This document shows, piece by piece, positions 27,699 to 36,341 of a stretch of 64,000 nucleotides of DNA. Below the pieces are notes generated by a model. It did no database searches. It saw only the letters and a list, made by a program, of their open reading frames with translations, and was not told the origin of the DNA. The stretch's first letter is position 1; the number at the start of each line of letters is the position of its first letter. This DNA is from Tolypothrix sp. PCC 7712 (GTDB lineage Bacteria > Cyanobacteriota > Cyanobacteriia > Cyanobacteriales > Nostocaceae): NCBI RefSeq assembly GCF_025860405.1, contig NZ_CP063785.1, positions 2,542,001-2,606,000 of the forward strand, given 5' to 3'. The translations under genes and the position numbers were made by a program.

Positions 27699-27905
27699 AT
27701 GCATGAAGTCGATATTCTGGAAGCTACTAAATCCTTACCTGAATTAACTCAATCTGTGATTGAAGGTGAAGAGGTAATAATCACAAGTGAAAATCAGCCT
27801 TTAGTTAAACTTGTACGAATTGCTGAAACAAAGCCTCGTCCAAAGTTTGGTAGTGCTAAAGGTTTAATTGTGATGTCTGAAGACTTTGACGTACAATCAA
27901 GCTAA
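27699..27905 (+). CDS. Phd/YefM-type antitoxin, probably orphan, 68 aa
   Basis: The N-terminal fold (DILEATKSLPELTQSVIEGEEVIITSENQPLVKL) is that of the Phd/YefM DNA-binding antitoxins. The C-terminus starts the usual toxin-binding tail (FGSAKGLIVMSEDFD) but ends early at VQSS, without the acidic end normally present. No PIN or RelE toxin follows, as the next gene is unrelated. It is probably a solitary or decayed antitoxin. Confidence 0.75.
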   Translation: MHEVDILEATKSLPELTQSVIEGEEVIITSENQPLVKLVRIAETKPRPKFGSAKGLIVMSEDFDVQSS

Positions 27906-27931
27906 TCACACTAAAATTCACTCTGTTTAGC

Positions 27932-28471
27932 TTGGACAAATCCCAAGACTTAGTATTAACTAAATTAGGAGAAGGGCTACCCGCCATAACTCCATCTTTT
28001 GGAGCTACTTTAGCAGAAGCTTGTGCGGTTTGTTTAGAAGAACAAGGTCATTTGCAGGGTGTAGAACTCGCGGTGAACGGAGAATTCAATACTACTTTTA
28101 GACTATATTGGCAACCTGTCACAGAGCAAATGCTGCGTTGCTGGAATGATGAAGAGTTTACAACAGAACAAGCAGCCTATGGTATTGCTTTTATGCTCAT
28201 CAGACAATTAACTGAGTTTACAGTGATTGAGCGATCGCGCAAAGGTACTGGATTTGACTATTGGTTGGGTAGCGAAAATACAGCAGGTGAACTTCCATTT
28301 CAAAATAAAGTCAGGCTGGAAGTTTCAGGTATACGTAAAGCAGAAGATAGCAGGATTCGAGCTAGAATCAAACAAAAAATCGAGCAAACTAATCCTTCAG
28401 ATGGTAAATTTCCCGCTTACATTATTGTTGTTGAATTCAGCAGACCTCAATCGTTTATTTTAGAAAAATGA
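27932..28471 (+). CDS. Protein of unknown function, 179 aa, paired with the next gene
   Basis: A well-formed alpha/beta-type soluble protein with no recognised motif (for example CAVCLEEQGHLQGVELAVNG and FTVIERSRKGTGFDYWLG). The start is taken as TTG at 27932, and no clear ribosome site is visible, so the true start is uncertain. Its stop overlaps the next start (ATGA), so the two are almost certainly co-translated. Confidence 0.65.
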   Translation: MDKSQDLVLTKLGEGLPAITPSFGATLAEACAVCLEEQGHLQGVELAVNGEFNTTFRLYWQPVTEQMLRCWNDEEFTTEQAAYGIAFMLIRQLTEFTVIERSRKGTGFDYWLGSENTAGELPFQNKVRLEVSGIRKAEDSRIRARIKQKIEQTNPSDGKFPAYIIVVEFSRPQSFILEK

Positions 28472-28869
28472 GTCAGATTCAAGAGTTACATCAACAGGCG
28501 ATGGATTTGGCCGAAGCAGCCTTTACTGTTAAGCTCAGAGGTGACTTAGCGCAAGCTATTCAACTTTCTCGACAAGCGTTAGATAAGGAATCTCAAGCTG
28601 CTGCACTCATAGCCAATCAACTTGATGCTGAACCAACACGTTCAGTATTACATCGTAGCGCTGCAACCCTTGCTATTGACTGCGGTGAATTTCGCGCAGC
28701 AGAACGTTTGATTGCAATCGCATTATCTGGAAATCCACCTCAAGAAATCGCTGAAGAACTGAAGGATTTATTTATTCAAATAAATCTGCGTCCATATTTA
28801 GAACGTCATGGGTTGACTTTTGATGAACAAAAGTTGAGTACTTTAACTTTAGATAAAAAATCTAGTTAA
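28468..28869 (+). CDS. TPR-like helical protein of unknown function, 133 aa
   Basis: Nearly all helix, with paired-helix repeats (HQQAMDLAEAAFTVKLRGDLAQAIQLSRQALDKE, then LAIDCGEFRAAERLIAIALSG) that look like degenerate tetratricopeptide units. It overlaps the preceding gene by 4 bp (ATGA). The pair resembles a two-component module, perhaps an effector with a binding partner, but no function can be named. Confidence 0.65.
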   Translation: MSQIQELHQQAMDLAEAAFTVKLRGDLAQAIQLSRQALDKESQAAALIANQLDAEPTRSVLHRSAATLAIDCGEFRAAERLIAIALSGNPPQEIAEELKDLFIQINLRPYLERHGLTFDEQKLSTLTLDKKSS

Positions 28870-28976
28870 CATTCAAGTGTATGAATGTAAATATTAATAT
28901 TCAAGAAGCAGAAGTCACCTTTTTTATGGTGGATTACTGATAGCTCTCGATTATCGTTCGTGAGTCCAACATAATC

Positions 28977-29816
28977 ATGCAACTACATCGATTTGACAAC
29001 ATTCAGGAGTTCTGGCACTGTACTCAGGCTTACTTACTTCAGCACCAGGTAGAAAATAATGTTTTGCTCAGTATTTTGCATACCTTATTGCATAACCCAG
29101 AACGTTATCTGAGTAAGCCTTATTTAGCAATTGTCCAAAAAAATGGCGAGATTGTGGCTGTTGCCATCCGCACCCCACCCCAAAAATTGATATTATCCAA
29201 AGCCCAAAATATAGATGCCTTGCGGTTAATTGCTCAAGATTTGCGTCAAGAGGAACTACCAGGAAGCATGGGACTGGCTTTTGAGGCAGAAATATTCTCG
29301 CATACTTGGCAAACGCTGACAGGACAATTCTATCAACGGTCGGTGGTAATGAAAATTTACCAATTAACGGCAGTGCAAAAAGTTTCAATGGCCAGAGGAT
29401 ATCTCAGACTGGCAACAAAAAGCGATCGCTCTCTTTTAATCAAATGGCTTTCTGCATTTTTATCTGAGATAGATGAGGCGATAAGCGAAGATGTGGAACA
29501 CCAAGTAGATAATCGCTTGAAACAGCAGAATACTTATTTATGGGAAGATAGTACTCCAGTTTCCGTTGCTTCTAGTAAACAAGTTTTGCCTACAATTGGT
29601 CGAATTAATTTAGCTTATACACCACCAGAGTATCGTCGCAAAGGATATGCGACTGCTTGTGTCGCAGCGTTAAGCCAAAAACTGCTAGATCAGGGATGTC
29701 GCTATTGTTTCCTCATAGCAGATTTAGCCAATCCCACAGCTAATCATATTTATCAAGCGATTGGGTATCGCCCTATTTGCGATTGGGATGAATACTCTTT
29801 CACCTCGAGGGAGTAA
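28977..29816 (+). CDS. GNAT-family N-acetyltransferase
   Basis: The 279-aa protein has a GNAT fold at its C-terminus: INLAYTPPEYRRKGYATACVAALSQKLLDQG contains the acetyl-CoA pyrophosphate loop (RRKGYA), followed by CFLIADLANPTANHIYQAIGYRP, the closing motif. The first 130 residues form a divergent domain common in such proteins. The acceptor is unknown. Confidence 0.85.
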   Translation: MQLHRFDNIQEFWHCTQAYLLQHQVENNVLLSILHTLLHNPERYLSKPYLAIVQKNGEIVAVAIRTPPQKLILSKAQNIDALRLIAQDLRQEELPGSMGLAFEAEIFSHTWQTLTGQFYQRSVVMKIYQLTAVQKVSMARGYLRLATKSDRSLLIKWLSAFLSEIDEAISEDVEHQVDNRLKQQNTYLWEDSTPVSVASSKQVLPTIGRINLAYTPPEYRRKGYATACVAALSQKLLDQGCRYCFLIADLANPTANHIYQAIGYRPICDWDEYSFTSRE

Positions 29817-29880
29817 GCGTATATCTATGTTTTTACCCGTTTGTCTTTGTCTATCTATTGTTTTGGGATAAACGCAATCA

Positions 29881-30077
29881 GCAATTGTAGTGTCAAAAGC
29901 AGCAATTGTAGTGTCAAAAGCAGCAATTGTAGTATCAAAAGCAGCAATTGTAGTATCAAAAGCAGCAATTGTAGTATCAAAAGCAGCAATTGTAGTATCA
30001 AAAGCAGCAATTGTAGTATCAAAAGCAGCAATTGTAGTATCAAAAGCAGCAATTGTAGTGTCAAAAACAGCAATTGC
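29881..30077. repeat. Nine-unit 21-bp tandem repeat (minisatellite)
   Basis: Nine head-to-tail units begin GCAATTGTAGT every 21 bp from 29881 to 30069, with a tenth partial. Units 1, 2 and 9 have GTAGTG and the others GTAGTA, so the middle looks most recently expanded. Since 21 is a multiple of three, two plus-strand frames and one minus-strand frame stay open (SNCSIKS, KAAIVVS, LLLLILQ). No ribosome site supports translation. Confidence 0.9.
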
Positions 30078-30406
30078 TTATGCGTAGCTAGCTTTTAGCA
30101 TCGCCTATACAGTTGTAATATGATGCGTTACTTTTTGGAATTGGCGAATATATCAAGAAGATGGGACACAGTCAGAAATTGTAGTTTACTGTCACAGATT
30201 TGAGGCGATCGCAGCAAATATTGTGATCAAGATTAAAACACCTGACAACCAATATTGCGATCGCATTCTGCCTATAGTATCAAATCCTCGCCATTTCCCC
30301 GAGGAGATGAGTACAATATTGAATAATTTTATCCAAGAATATACTTACTTTTAAGCTGCCTCTTGTATAAACTAGTTGCAAAAAAGGCTTCTGAGGCGAT
30401 ACTGAC
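30078..30406. other. Gap before the adhesin gene
   Basis: It holds two GCGATCGC sites and no recognisable gene or RNA. Confidence 0.35.
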
Positions 30407-33400
30407 ATGATTCTATCTACTCGTCAGCATTTATGGCAATTGAGGTTGGTAATTGTATTAGTAATAACTAGTGTTACTACTGCATTGACGAATTCTGCAC
30501 GCGCTCAAATTATCCCAGATAGCTCATTAGGTGCAGAAAGTTCCATAATTACACCAAATGCTACGATTCAAGGATTACCAACAACCTTAATTGAAGGTGG
30601 TGCTACCAGAGGTACAAACCTATTCCAGAGTTTCTTAAAATTTAATGTTGGTGATGGACAACGAGTTTACTTTACTAATCCTGCGGGGATTGAAAACATC
30701 TTCACTCGAATTACAGGTAATGAAGCCTCAAATATTCTTGGAACTTTGGGTGTAGATGGTCAAGCAAATCTATTTTTTCTCAATCCCAATGGTATCATTT
30801 TTGGTTCAAATGCCCGCTTAGATGTTGCAGGTTCATTTTTGGCGACAACGGCCAATAGTTTTGTGTTTGAAAATGGTTTAAAGTTTAGCGCTACCAATAC
30901 TGAAGCTGCGCCACTGCTAACAGTTAGCTTGCGTCCGGGGTTACAATTTGGCGCGAATTCATCTGCAACTATTAATAATACTGGAAATTTACAAGCTGGG
31001 CAAGATTTGACTTTAGTAGCTGGTAATCTTGACTTACAAGGTCAATTACAAGTAGGCAGAAATTTAACCCTAGAATCTCACAATGATATCACAGTAAAAG
31101 ATATTATCTCTGATAATTCACTCGGTGTTAGTGGAGATATAACTATCACTGCTCCTGGTGATATTAATGTAGGTAATATCAAAGTTGCTCGTAATTCTAA
31201 TAATAGTGATTTTAATAGCATCAGCATCAACTCTACTGGTGGTTCTGTCTACTTAAATAACTCTAATTTGAATAGTAATAATATTGCTTCCGGCTATGCA
31301 GGCGATATCGCGATTAGTGCGCGCCAAGAAGTTAAAATTGAGAATAGCAGTAAAATATCTACTATAGGTAATCTAGGCAGAATCTTGATTGGAGCCTCAG
31401 AATATGCAGATTTTTCTCCCCAAAAAATCACGATTACCAACTCTCAAATAAATAATAGTAATTTTTCGACTAGTAATGACGCAGGTAATATCATAGTTAA
31501 ATCTCTAGGAGATTTATTGATAACTAACAGTACTCTAGAAACATTAACTAATAGTTCCGGAAAGGGAGGAAACATTAATGTCGAGGCTGGTTCAGTATCT
31601 CTAATTAATAAAAGTTCTCTATTCGCTAATACTCTGGGAAATGGCAAAGCTGGAAGTGTAACTGTAAATGCAACTGGTGGTACAGTCTCATTATCAGACA
31701 GTAGTATTAATACAGGTAGCAATAAACTGGCAGTAAATATCCAAAATTTAACTGAGCAAGTAGGCGGTGGTGGCGGTGATATTAATATCACTGCGGCTTC
31801 TTTATATTTAACAAAAAGTTCTTTTTTAAATGCTAGTAGTTTGGGTGCCGGGGATAGTGGAAATGTTTCTATTACGGCAGACAAAACAGTATCTTTTACA
31901 GAAAATTCTATTTTAAATGCCAGAACTTATGTGCGAGGCAATGCAGGTAATATCAATATCAAAGCCCAGGAACTTTCTTTTAGTAAAGAATCGCTAATTC
32001 AAGCCACAACTTTTGGCAGTGGAAATGCAGGTAATCTGAATACAATTACGCAATCATTTTCTTTAAGTGATACATCCCGAATAGAAGCCCAGACTTTTGG
32101 TAGTGGTCATGCAGGTAATATCAATATCAAAACTCAATTTCTTTCCCTAACAGAGGGAGGAAAAATCAATGCGGAAACCTTTGATAGTGGTAACGGTGGG
32201 AATATTATTATTAATCCTCTCAACGATGAAAACCAAGCTACGGCTTCTGTGACAATATCTGGTTCAGCACCTTCGCTCGGAATTTCTAGCGGCTTATCTG
32301 TGAATACAGAAAGCGAAAAATCAGATGCTGGGGCTGGTGGTAACATCACTATTAAAACTGGAACATTAAATATCAGTGATGGCGGAGTTTTGAGCGCTCC
32401 TTCTAAAAGTAGAGGGAGAGGTGGAAATATCAGTATTAATGTGAATAATCTTAATCTGACAAGCGGCGGACAAATTACTACCAATGCCTATAGAAGTGGA
32501 GAAGCAGGTAGTGTCAAAATTAATGCAACTGATAATATTATAATTGCTGGACAAGATTATCAATATGAGCAAAGACTGAATGCACTAAAAAATAGACTTG
32601 ATATCTTGAAAGCTATCTATGATGTTTTTTTAATTGACAATAACCAAGGAAATCAACAGATATTAGAACCAATTAATAATTTAATTAATAAATTAACTGA
32701 ATTACTAGCTAATCCTAATTCTGCTGAATTACTTAATGAACTAAAAGAAAAATTTGAGTTATTTACAAATAGCTACGATTTTAGTCTAATTGCAAATAAC
32801 CCAGAACTGAAAAGTTTATTTGAACCAATTAGTAATTTACTCGATAACTTCAATGGACTGCAGCAAATTCTGATTGCGGCTCAAGACTCTACTTTTGTGC
32901 AAAAAATTAATGAATTAAAGCAGCAAATTAATCAACTTCAATATGCCTATAATTTTGTTTTACCGCAAACTGATGGCGAACTGAAGCGCATACTTGGTTC
33001 TATTAATCAATATAGTGGACTATTCGCCAATACAGAAGCAAACTCTACTGGTAATGGCGGTACAATCAACATTGACCCCCAGCAAGTCACCATTAAAGAT
33101 ACTGCGAGAATTTCTGTAGATAGTAAGGGTACTGGTGTGGCTGGTAATATTAGCATTACCGCTAATCGGCTAACTCTGGATAATCAAGCCGCAATTACAG
33201 CCGATACCAACAGTGGTCAAGGCGGTAGTATAAACCTCAACCTGCAAGATTTACTGCTGTTTCGCCGCCAAAGTGTTGTATCAACTACCGCAGGGAGACA
33301 AGGTGCTGGTGGTAATGGAGGTGCGATCGCCATTAATCTAGATACTAATCATGGCTTTATCGTCTCTCCTGCTTTAGAAAATAATGATATCGCTGCCAAC

Positions 33401-33988
33401 GCTTTCTCTGGTAGCGGCGGGACTATCGAAATTAACGCTAAAGGAGTGATAGGATTAGCGACTCTCACTCGACCAGAACTTGAGCAGAAATTAGGTACAA
33501 CCGACCCAGAGAAACTTAACCCGCAATTTTTGGGTAGTAATGATATTACAGCCATTTCCCAAACCAACCCGCAGCTAAACGGTATAGTCAGCATCAGTTC
33601 CCCAGATATTGACCCCAGCAAAGGAATCGTTTCCCTACCCACAAATGCTTCTGACCCTTCCCAGCAAATTGCTCAAAGCTGTGGCGGTGTCAATAAGAAA
33701 GCAGGTAGTGCATTTACTGATATAGGACGTGGCGGTTTACCTCCCAAACCGGACGAACTTCTCAGCAGCGATACTGTGTGGGAAGATATTCGCCTGAGAA
33801 ATAGTACGACAGAACAGGGAAATACAACTCAGGCTACTGTAAACCCAGTCAAACCAAAGGCAGTATTAATTATGCCTGCAACTGGTTGGGTATTTAACAA
33901 CAAAGGCGAAGTGACGCTGATATCTCATACACCTCAATCTTCCGCTTCCTGGCTGAATTCTTCTAGCTGCGCTGTTAAAAGTCAATGA
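30407..33988 (+). CDS. Two-partner-secretion adhesin (filamentous haemagglutinin N-terminal domain)
   Basis: A 1193-aa exported TpsA-type protein. The signal peptide ends near residue 33 (ARAQ). The TPS domain (about 34-290) has the typical NLFQSFLKFNVGDGQ, VYFTNP, ILGTLGVDGQANLFFLNPNGIIFG and LDVAGSFLATTA blocks. A right-handed beta-helix of repeats with GNAGNI and GGNI motifs follows. Residues about 720-870 break the pattern: a Leu/Asn/Gln-rich helical segment (KINELKQQINQLQYAYNF) sits between beta-helix halves. No TpsB outer-membrane transporter gene lies in the window. Likely role: surface adhesion. Confidence 0.9.
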   Translation: MILSTRQHLWQLRLVIVLVITSVTTALTNSARAQIIPDSSLGAESSIITPNATIQGLPTTLIEGGATRGTNLFQSFLKFNVGDGQRVYFTNPAGIENIFTRITGNEASNILGTLGVDGQANLFFLNPNGIIFGSNARLDVAGSFLATTANSFVFENGLKFSATNTEAAPLLTVSLRPGLQFGANSSATINNTGNLQAGQDLTLVAGNLDLQGQLQVGRNLTLESHNDITVKDIISDNSLGVSGDITITAPGDINVGNIKVARNSNNSDFNSISINSTGGSVYLNNSNLNSNNIASGYAGDIAISARQEVKIENSSKISTIGNLGRILIGASEYADFSPQKITITNSQINNSNFSTSNDAGNIIVKSLGDLLITNSTLETLTNSSGKGGNINVEAGSVSLINKSSLFANTLGNGKAGSVTVNATGGTVSLSDSSINTGSNKLAVNIQNLTEQVGGGGGDINITAASLYLTKSSFLNASSLGAGDSGNVSITADKTVSFTENSILNARTYVRGNAGNINIKAQELSFSKESLIQATTFGSGNAGNLNTITQSFSLSDTSRIEAQTFGSGHAGNINIKTQFLSLTEGGKINAETFDSGNGGNIIINPLNDENQATASVTISGSAPSLGISSGLSVNTESEKSDAGAGGNITIKTGTLNISDGGVLSAPSKSRGRGGNISINVNNLNLTSGGQITTNAYRSGEAGSVKINATDNIIIAGQDYQYEQRLNALKNRLDILKAIYDVFLIDNNQGNQQILEPINNLINKLTELLANPNSAELLNELKEKFELFTNSYDFSLIANNPELKSLFEPISNLLDNFNGLQQILIAAQDSTFVQKINELKQQINQLQYAYNFVLPQTDGELKRILGSINQYSGLFANTEANSTGNGGTINIDPQQVTIKDTARISVDSKGTGVAGNISITANRLTLDNQAAITADTNSGQGGSINLNLQDLLLFRRQSVVSTTAGRQGAGGNGGAIAINLDTNHGFIVSPALENNDIAANAFSGSGGTIEINAKGVIGLATLTRPELEQKLGTTDPEKLNPQFLGSNDITAISQTNPQLNGIVSISSPDIDPSKGIVSLPTNASDPSQQIAQSCGGVNKKAGSAFTDIGRGGLPPKPDELLSSDTVWEDIRLRNSTTEQGNTTQATVNPVKPKAVLIMPATGWVFNNKGEVTLISHTPQSSASWLNSSSCAVKSQ

Positions 33989-34168
33989 AAGAGAACAGCG
34001 AAGAAATCAAATTATTAGTAACTTTTAGCCTGATTATTTCTCACTAATCTTTCCGCCAAGCATAAGGCACTTTCTCTACTACTCTTCCGTCTATATTCTA
34101 TATATTTATAGCAGACTGCATAGGAAATACTTTGCGTTACTTTGCGCTATCCTCTGCGTTTAAAAAGA
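33989..34168. other. Gap downstream of the adhesin
   Basis: Contains a fragment of the common repeat ACTTTGCGTTACTTTGCGCTATCCTC-type text near 34130 and nothing coding. Confidence 0.3.
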
Positions 34169-34306
34169 TATACCATTTTGAAAAAAGAATGCGACAGATG
34201 GGTAGGGGCACGGCACCAGTAAGATAATTGGATATACCAAAAGATTATGGATGCCGTGCCCCTACAAAGAATTTATTTGTCGCAAACGTTATTTCAATTT
34301 GTATTA
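34169..34306. repeat. Second MITE-like family, copy 1
   Basis: It opens ATACCATTTTGAAAAAAG and closes CAATTTGTATTA, with an inner inverted pair GGGGCACGGCA / TGCCGTGCCCC. A close copy lies at 57850-57981, with partial ends at 36229 and 58067. Confidence 0.7.
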
Positions 34307-34354
34307 CAAATTTATACAAATTAGGAATTGGCAATATCTAAAGATAGATAAATT

Positions 34355-34933
34355 ATGCAACTTAAAAATATTTTACTAGGAGTCGCCTTCACAGGCTTAA
34401 ATTTTGCTGCTTATCCTAATTTAGTCAATGCTCAAACTTGTCACCAAAAGGAAGTAGTTGCCCCTACAAATCAAACTAGAACCATTCGTCAACAACAACT
34501 TGGCTATCAATTTAATATTCCCAATAACTATAGAGCTATGGCAGTTAAGGGAAATGCTATTCTCATCCTTGACCCTAACAATTTTACACTGACACAATGT
34601 TTAATCAAAAACAAAGCACCTAGAGAATATCCACCTAATATTTCGATTGACACAACACCAGTTAATGATCAAAATCGCACTTTGACAGAGATTATCAAAG
34701 AAAATCATCATACAGCAGATAAATTTAGCAATACGAAAGTTGCTAATGAAACTGCGATTATTTACACTTCTAACACCTTAGGAGAAGAGCAAACAGTTGC
34801 TTTTTTCAGTCCAAATCGCAAATATATCATTACTATCTCCGCTCCCTATAATTTCAATCAAGGAAAACCCACAAGCATCTTTAATAAAGCCGTATTTGAG
34901 CAGGTTGTCTCCAGCTTCACCTTTATAAATTAA
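34355..34933 (+). CDS. Exported protein of unknown function, 192 aa
   Basis: A Sec signal peptide (MQLKNILLGVAFTGLNFAAYP, cleavage near NAQ, residue 27) precedes a soluble domain with two cysteines (TCHQK, TQCLIK). The C-terminal half (ANETAIIYTSNTLGEEQTVAFF and YIITISAPYNF) looks like an antiparallel beta domain. No family is recognised. It appears monocistronic. Confidence 0.65.
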   Translation: MQLKNILLGVAFTGLNFAAYPNLVNAQTCHQKEVVAPTNQTRTIRQQQLGYQFNIPNNYRAMAVKGNAILILDPNNFTLTQCLIKNKAPREYPPNISIDTTPVNDQNRTLTEIIKENHHTADKFSNTKVANETAIIYTSNTLGEEQTVAFFSPNRKYIITISAPYNFNQGKPTSIFNKAVFEQVVSSFTFIN

Positions 34934-35021
34934 ATAGTTGGTGTTTGGTAATAGGTAATGGGAATTTCCCCCTGCTCCCTGCCCCCTGCCCCCTTCCTTT
35001 TCCCCCAGTCCCCCCAATCCG

Positions 35022-35105
35022 CTAAAATATAACTTCCGCCGGTCAGCATTGTTGTTCGGTGAGATTTGTTCTACACCTATGCGGTTAGGCCGGAAAGGAA
35101 TCGCT
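35022..35105 (+). promoter_or_regulatory. Possible promoter and structured leader of the PrmA-like gene
   Basis: TAAAAT around 35023 could be a -10 box. The following leader can form GGTG-AGA / TCT-A-CACC (35060-35079). An ACTTCCG segment at 35029-35035 is complementary to the CGGAAAGG ribosome site just before ATG 35106, so the site might be masked. Inference only. Confidence 0.25.
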
Positions 35106-36047
35106 ATGTCATGGATGGAATTAAGCCTAGACACCACCAATGAGGCGGCTGATTGGGTTTGTACGCTACTGGCTAAAAATAACTATACTGATGAAATTCA
35201 AATTACAAAATATAGTAAACCAGATGTTAGCGCATCTCCAGCATGGGATTTAAGCATTAATTTGTACTTACCTAATGATGTCTATGCAAATAGCCGTAGT
35301 ACAGAAATTGCCAATTTGCTTTCATCATTAGAACGTACAGGACTTTCTACTGCTCTGCAAATGGCTGTAGTTGATGAAAAACCAGTAAAATCAGAGCTAG
35401 CAAATCCCTTAATCCGGCGAATTGGGGAAAAGTTTGTGGTTATCTCGGCTGATACATCATATAGTTCAGAATCAAATGAGAAAATTACCTTAAGACTTAA
35501 ACCCAGCTTGGCTTTTGGTAGTGGTTTACATCCTGCAACCATACTCAGCCTGAAACTATTGGAACGTTATATTAACCCAGCCATGAACGTGCTGGATTTA
35601 GGTTCGGGTTCTGGGATTTTGAGTGTGGCGATCGCAAAATTGGGCGCAAATGTTTTAGCTTTAGATAATGACATTATTGCTGTGGAAGCAACTCAAGATG
35701 CTGTATTGCGTAATGTCGTAGAACAGCAAGTTACAGTCACAGAAGGTAGTCTGGGATGTGGTAGCGAGTTAGGACATTGGTTAGGTGGAGATTCTATTAA
35801 CAATGTCCCGACAGTGGAAGCAAAAGCGGAATTTGACTTGATTGTGGCAAATATCCCAGCGAGAATGCATATTGCTTTGGCTACTGATTATCAACAAGCG
35901 CTGCGTTCCTCAGGATTAGTCATATTAGCTGGTTTTACGAGCGATTATGAGGAAGATTTGGCGGTAGCATTCACAAATGCAGGATTTGAATATGTAGATT
36001 GCGAACGTCAAGATGAATGGCTGGCTTTGGCTTATCAGTTGAAATAA
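35106..36047 (+). CDS. PrmA-like (ribosomal protein L11 methyltransferase family) SAM methyltransferase
   Basis: I take ATG 35106 (MSWMELSLDTTNEAADWV), where family homology begins and AAAGGAA precedes. The 313-aa protein has an N-terminal PrmA-type domain and a class I SAM domain: FGSGLHPATILSLKLLER, VLDLGSGSGILSVAIAKLGA, DLIVANIPAR. Canonical PrmA has GTGxHPTT and ANIL, so this is a diverged member. The target could be L11 or another protein. Confidence 0.78.
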   Translation: MSWMELSLDTTNEAADWVCTLLAKNNYTDEIQITKYSKPDVSASPAWDLSINLYLPNDVYANSRSTEIANLLSSLERTGLSTALQMAVVDEKPVKSELANPLIRRIGEKFVVISADTSYSSESNEKITLRLKPSLAFGSGLHPATILSLKLLERYINPAMNVLDLGSGSGILSVAIAKLGANVLALDNDIIAVEATQDAVLRNVVEQQVTVTEGSLGCGSELGHWLGGDSINNVPTVEAKAEFDLIVANIPARMHIALATDYQQALRSSGLVILAGFTSDYEEDLAVAFTNAGFEYVDCERQDEWLALAYQLK

Positions 36048-36341
36048 ATATGCTAGTTGCGAAGCAATTAAAATGTGCGTTGCGCTGCGCGACAACGCAC
36101 CCTATTGGCGTGAACAGGCTAAAATAGTGCATTGCTCAAACTCTTGTGGGATGGGCATCTTGCCCGTCCTGGGCGGACAAGATGTCCACCCCACAAGAAA
36201 ATTATATTGCCACATTTTAGCCTTGTCATACCAAATTGAAAAAAGAATGCGACAGATATACAGACTCAAAGTCTTGTCCTGTCTGGATTCTTAATTTTGA
36301 ATTTTGAATTTTGAATTTTGAATTGGTATCAGTCCATACAT
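36048..36341. repeat. Gap with several repeat fragments
   Basis: It includes TGCGTTGCGCTGCGCGACAACGCA, a GGGCATCTTGCCCGTCC inverted repeat near 36156, a solo end of the second MITE family (36229-36257), and four TTTTGAA units (36292-36322). No gene is seen. Confidence 0.6.

Noticed and set aside
27932..28869. XisH/XisI helper genes for the recombinase
   Set aside because: The two overlapping unknown genes were considered because XisH and XisI are paired, but their sequences do not resemble either, and they lie 26 kb away.
29881..30077. Possible CRISPR array
   Set aside because: The units are 21 bp, directly adjacent, with no unique spacers and no cas genes nearby.
29841..30098. 85-aa frame made of SNCSIKS heptapeptides
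   Set aside because: It is produced by the 21-bp tandem repeat. There is no ribosome site, and competing frames are open on both strands.
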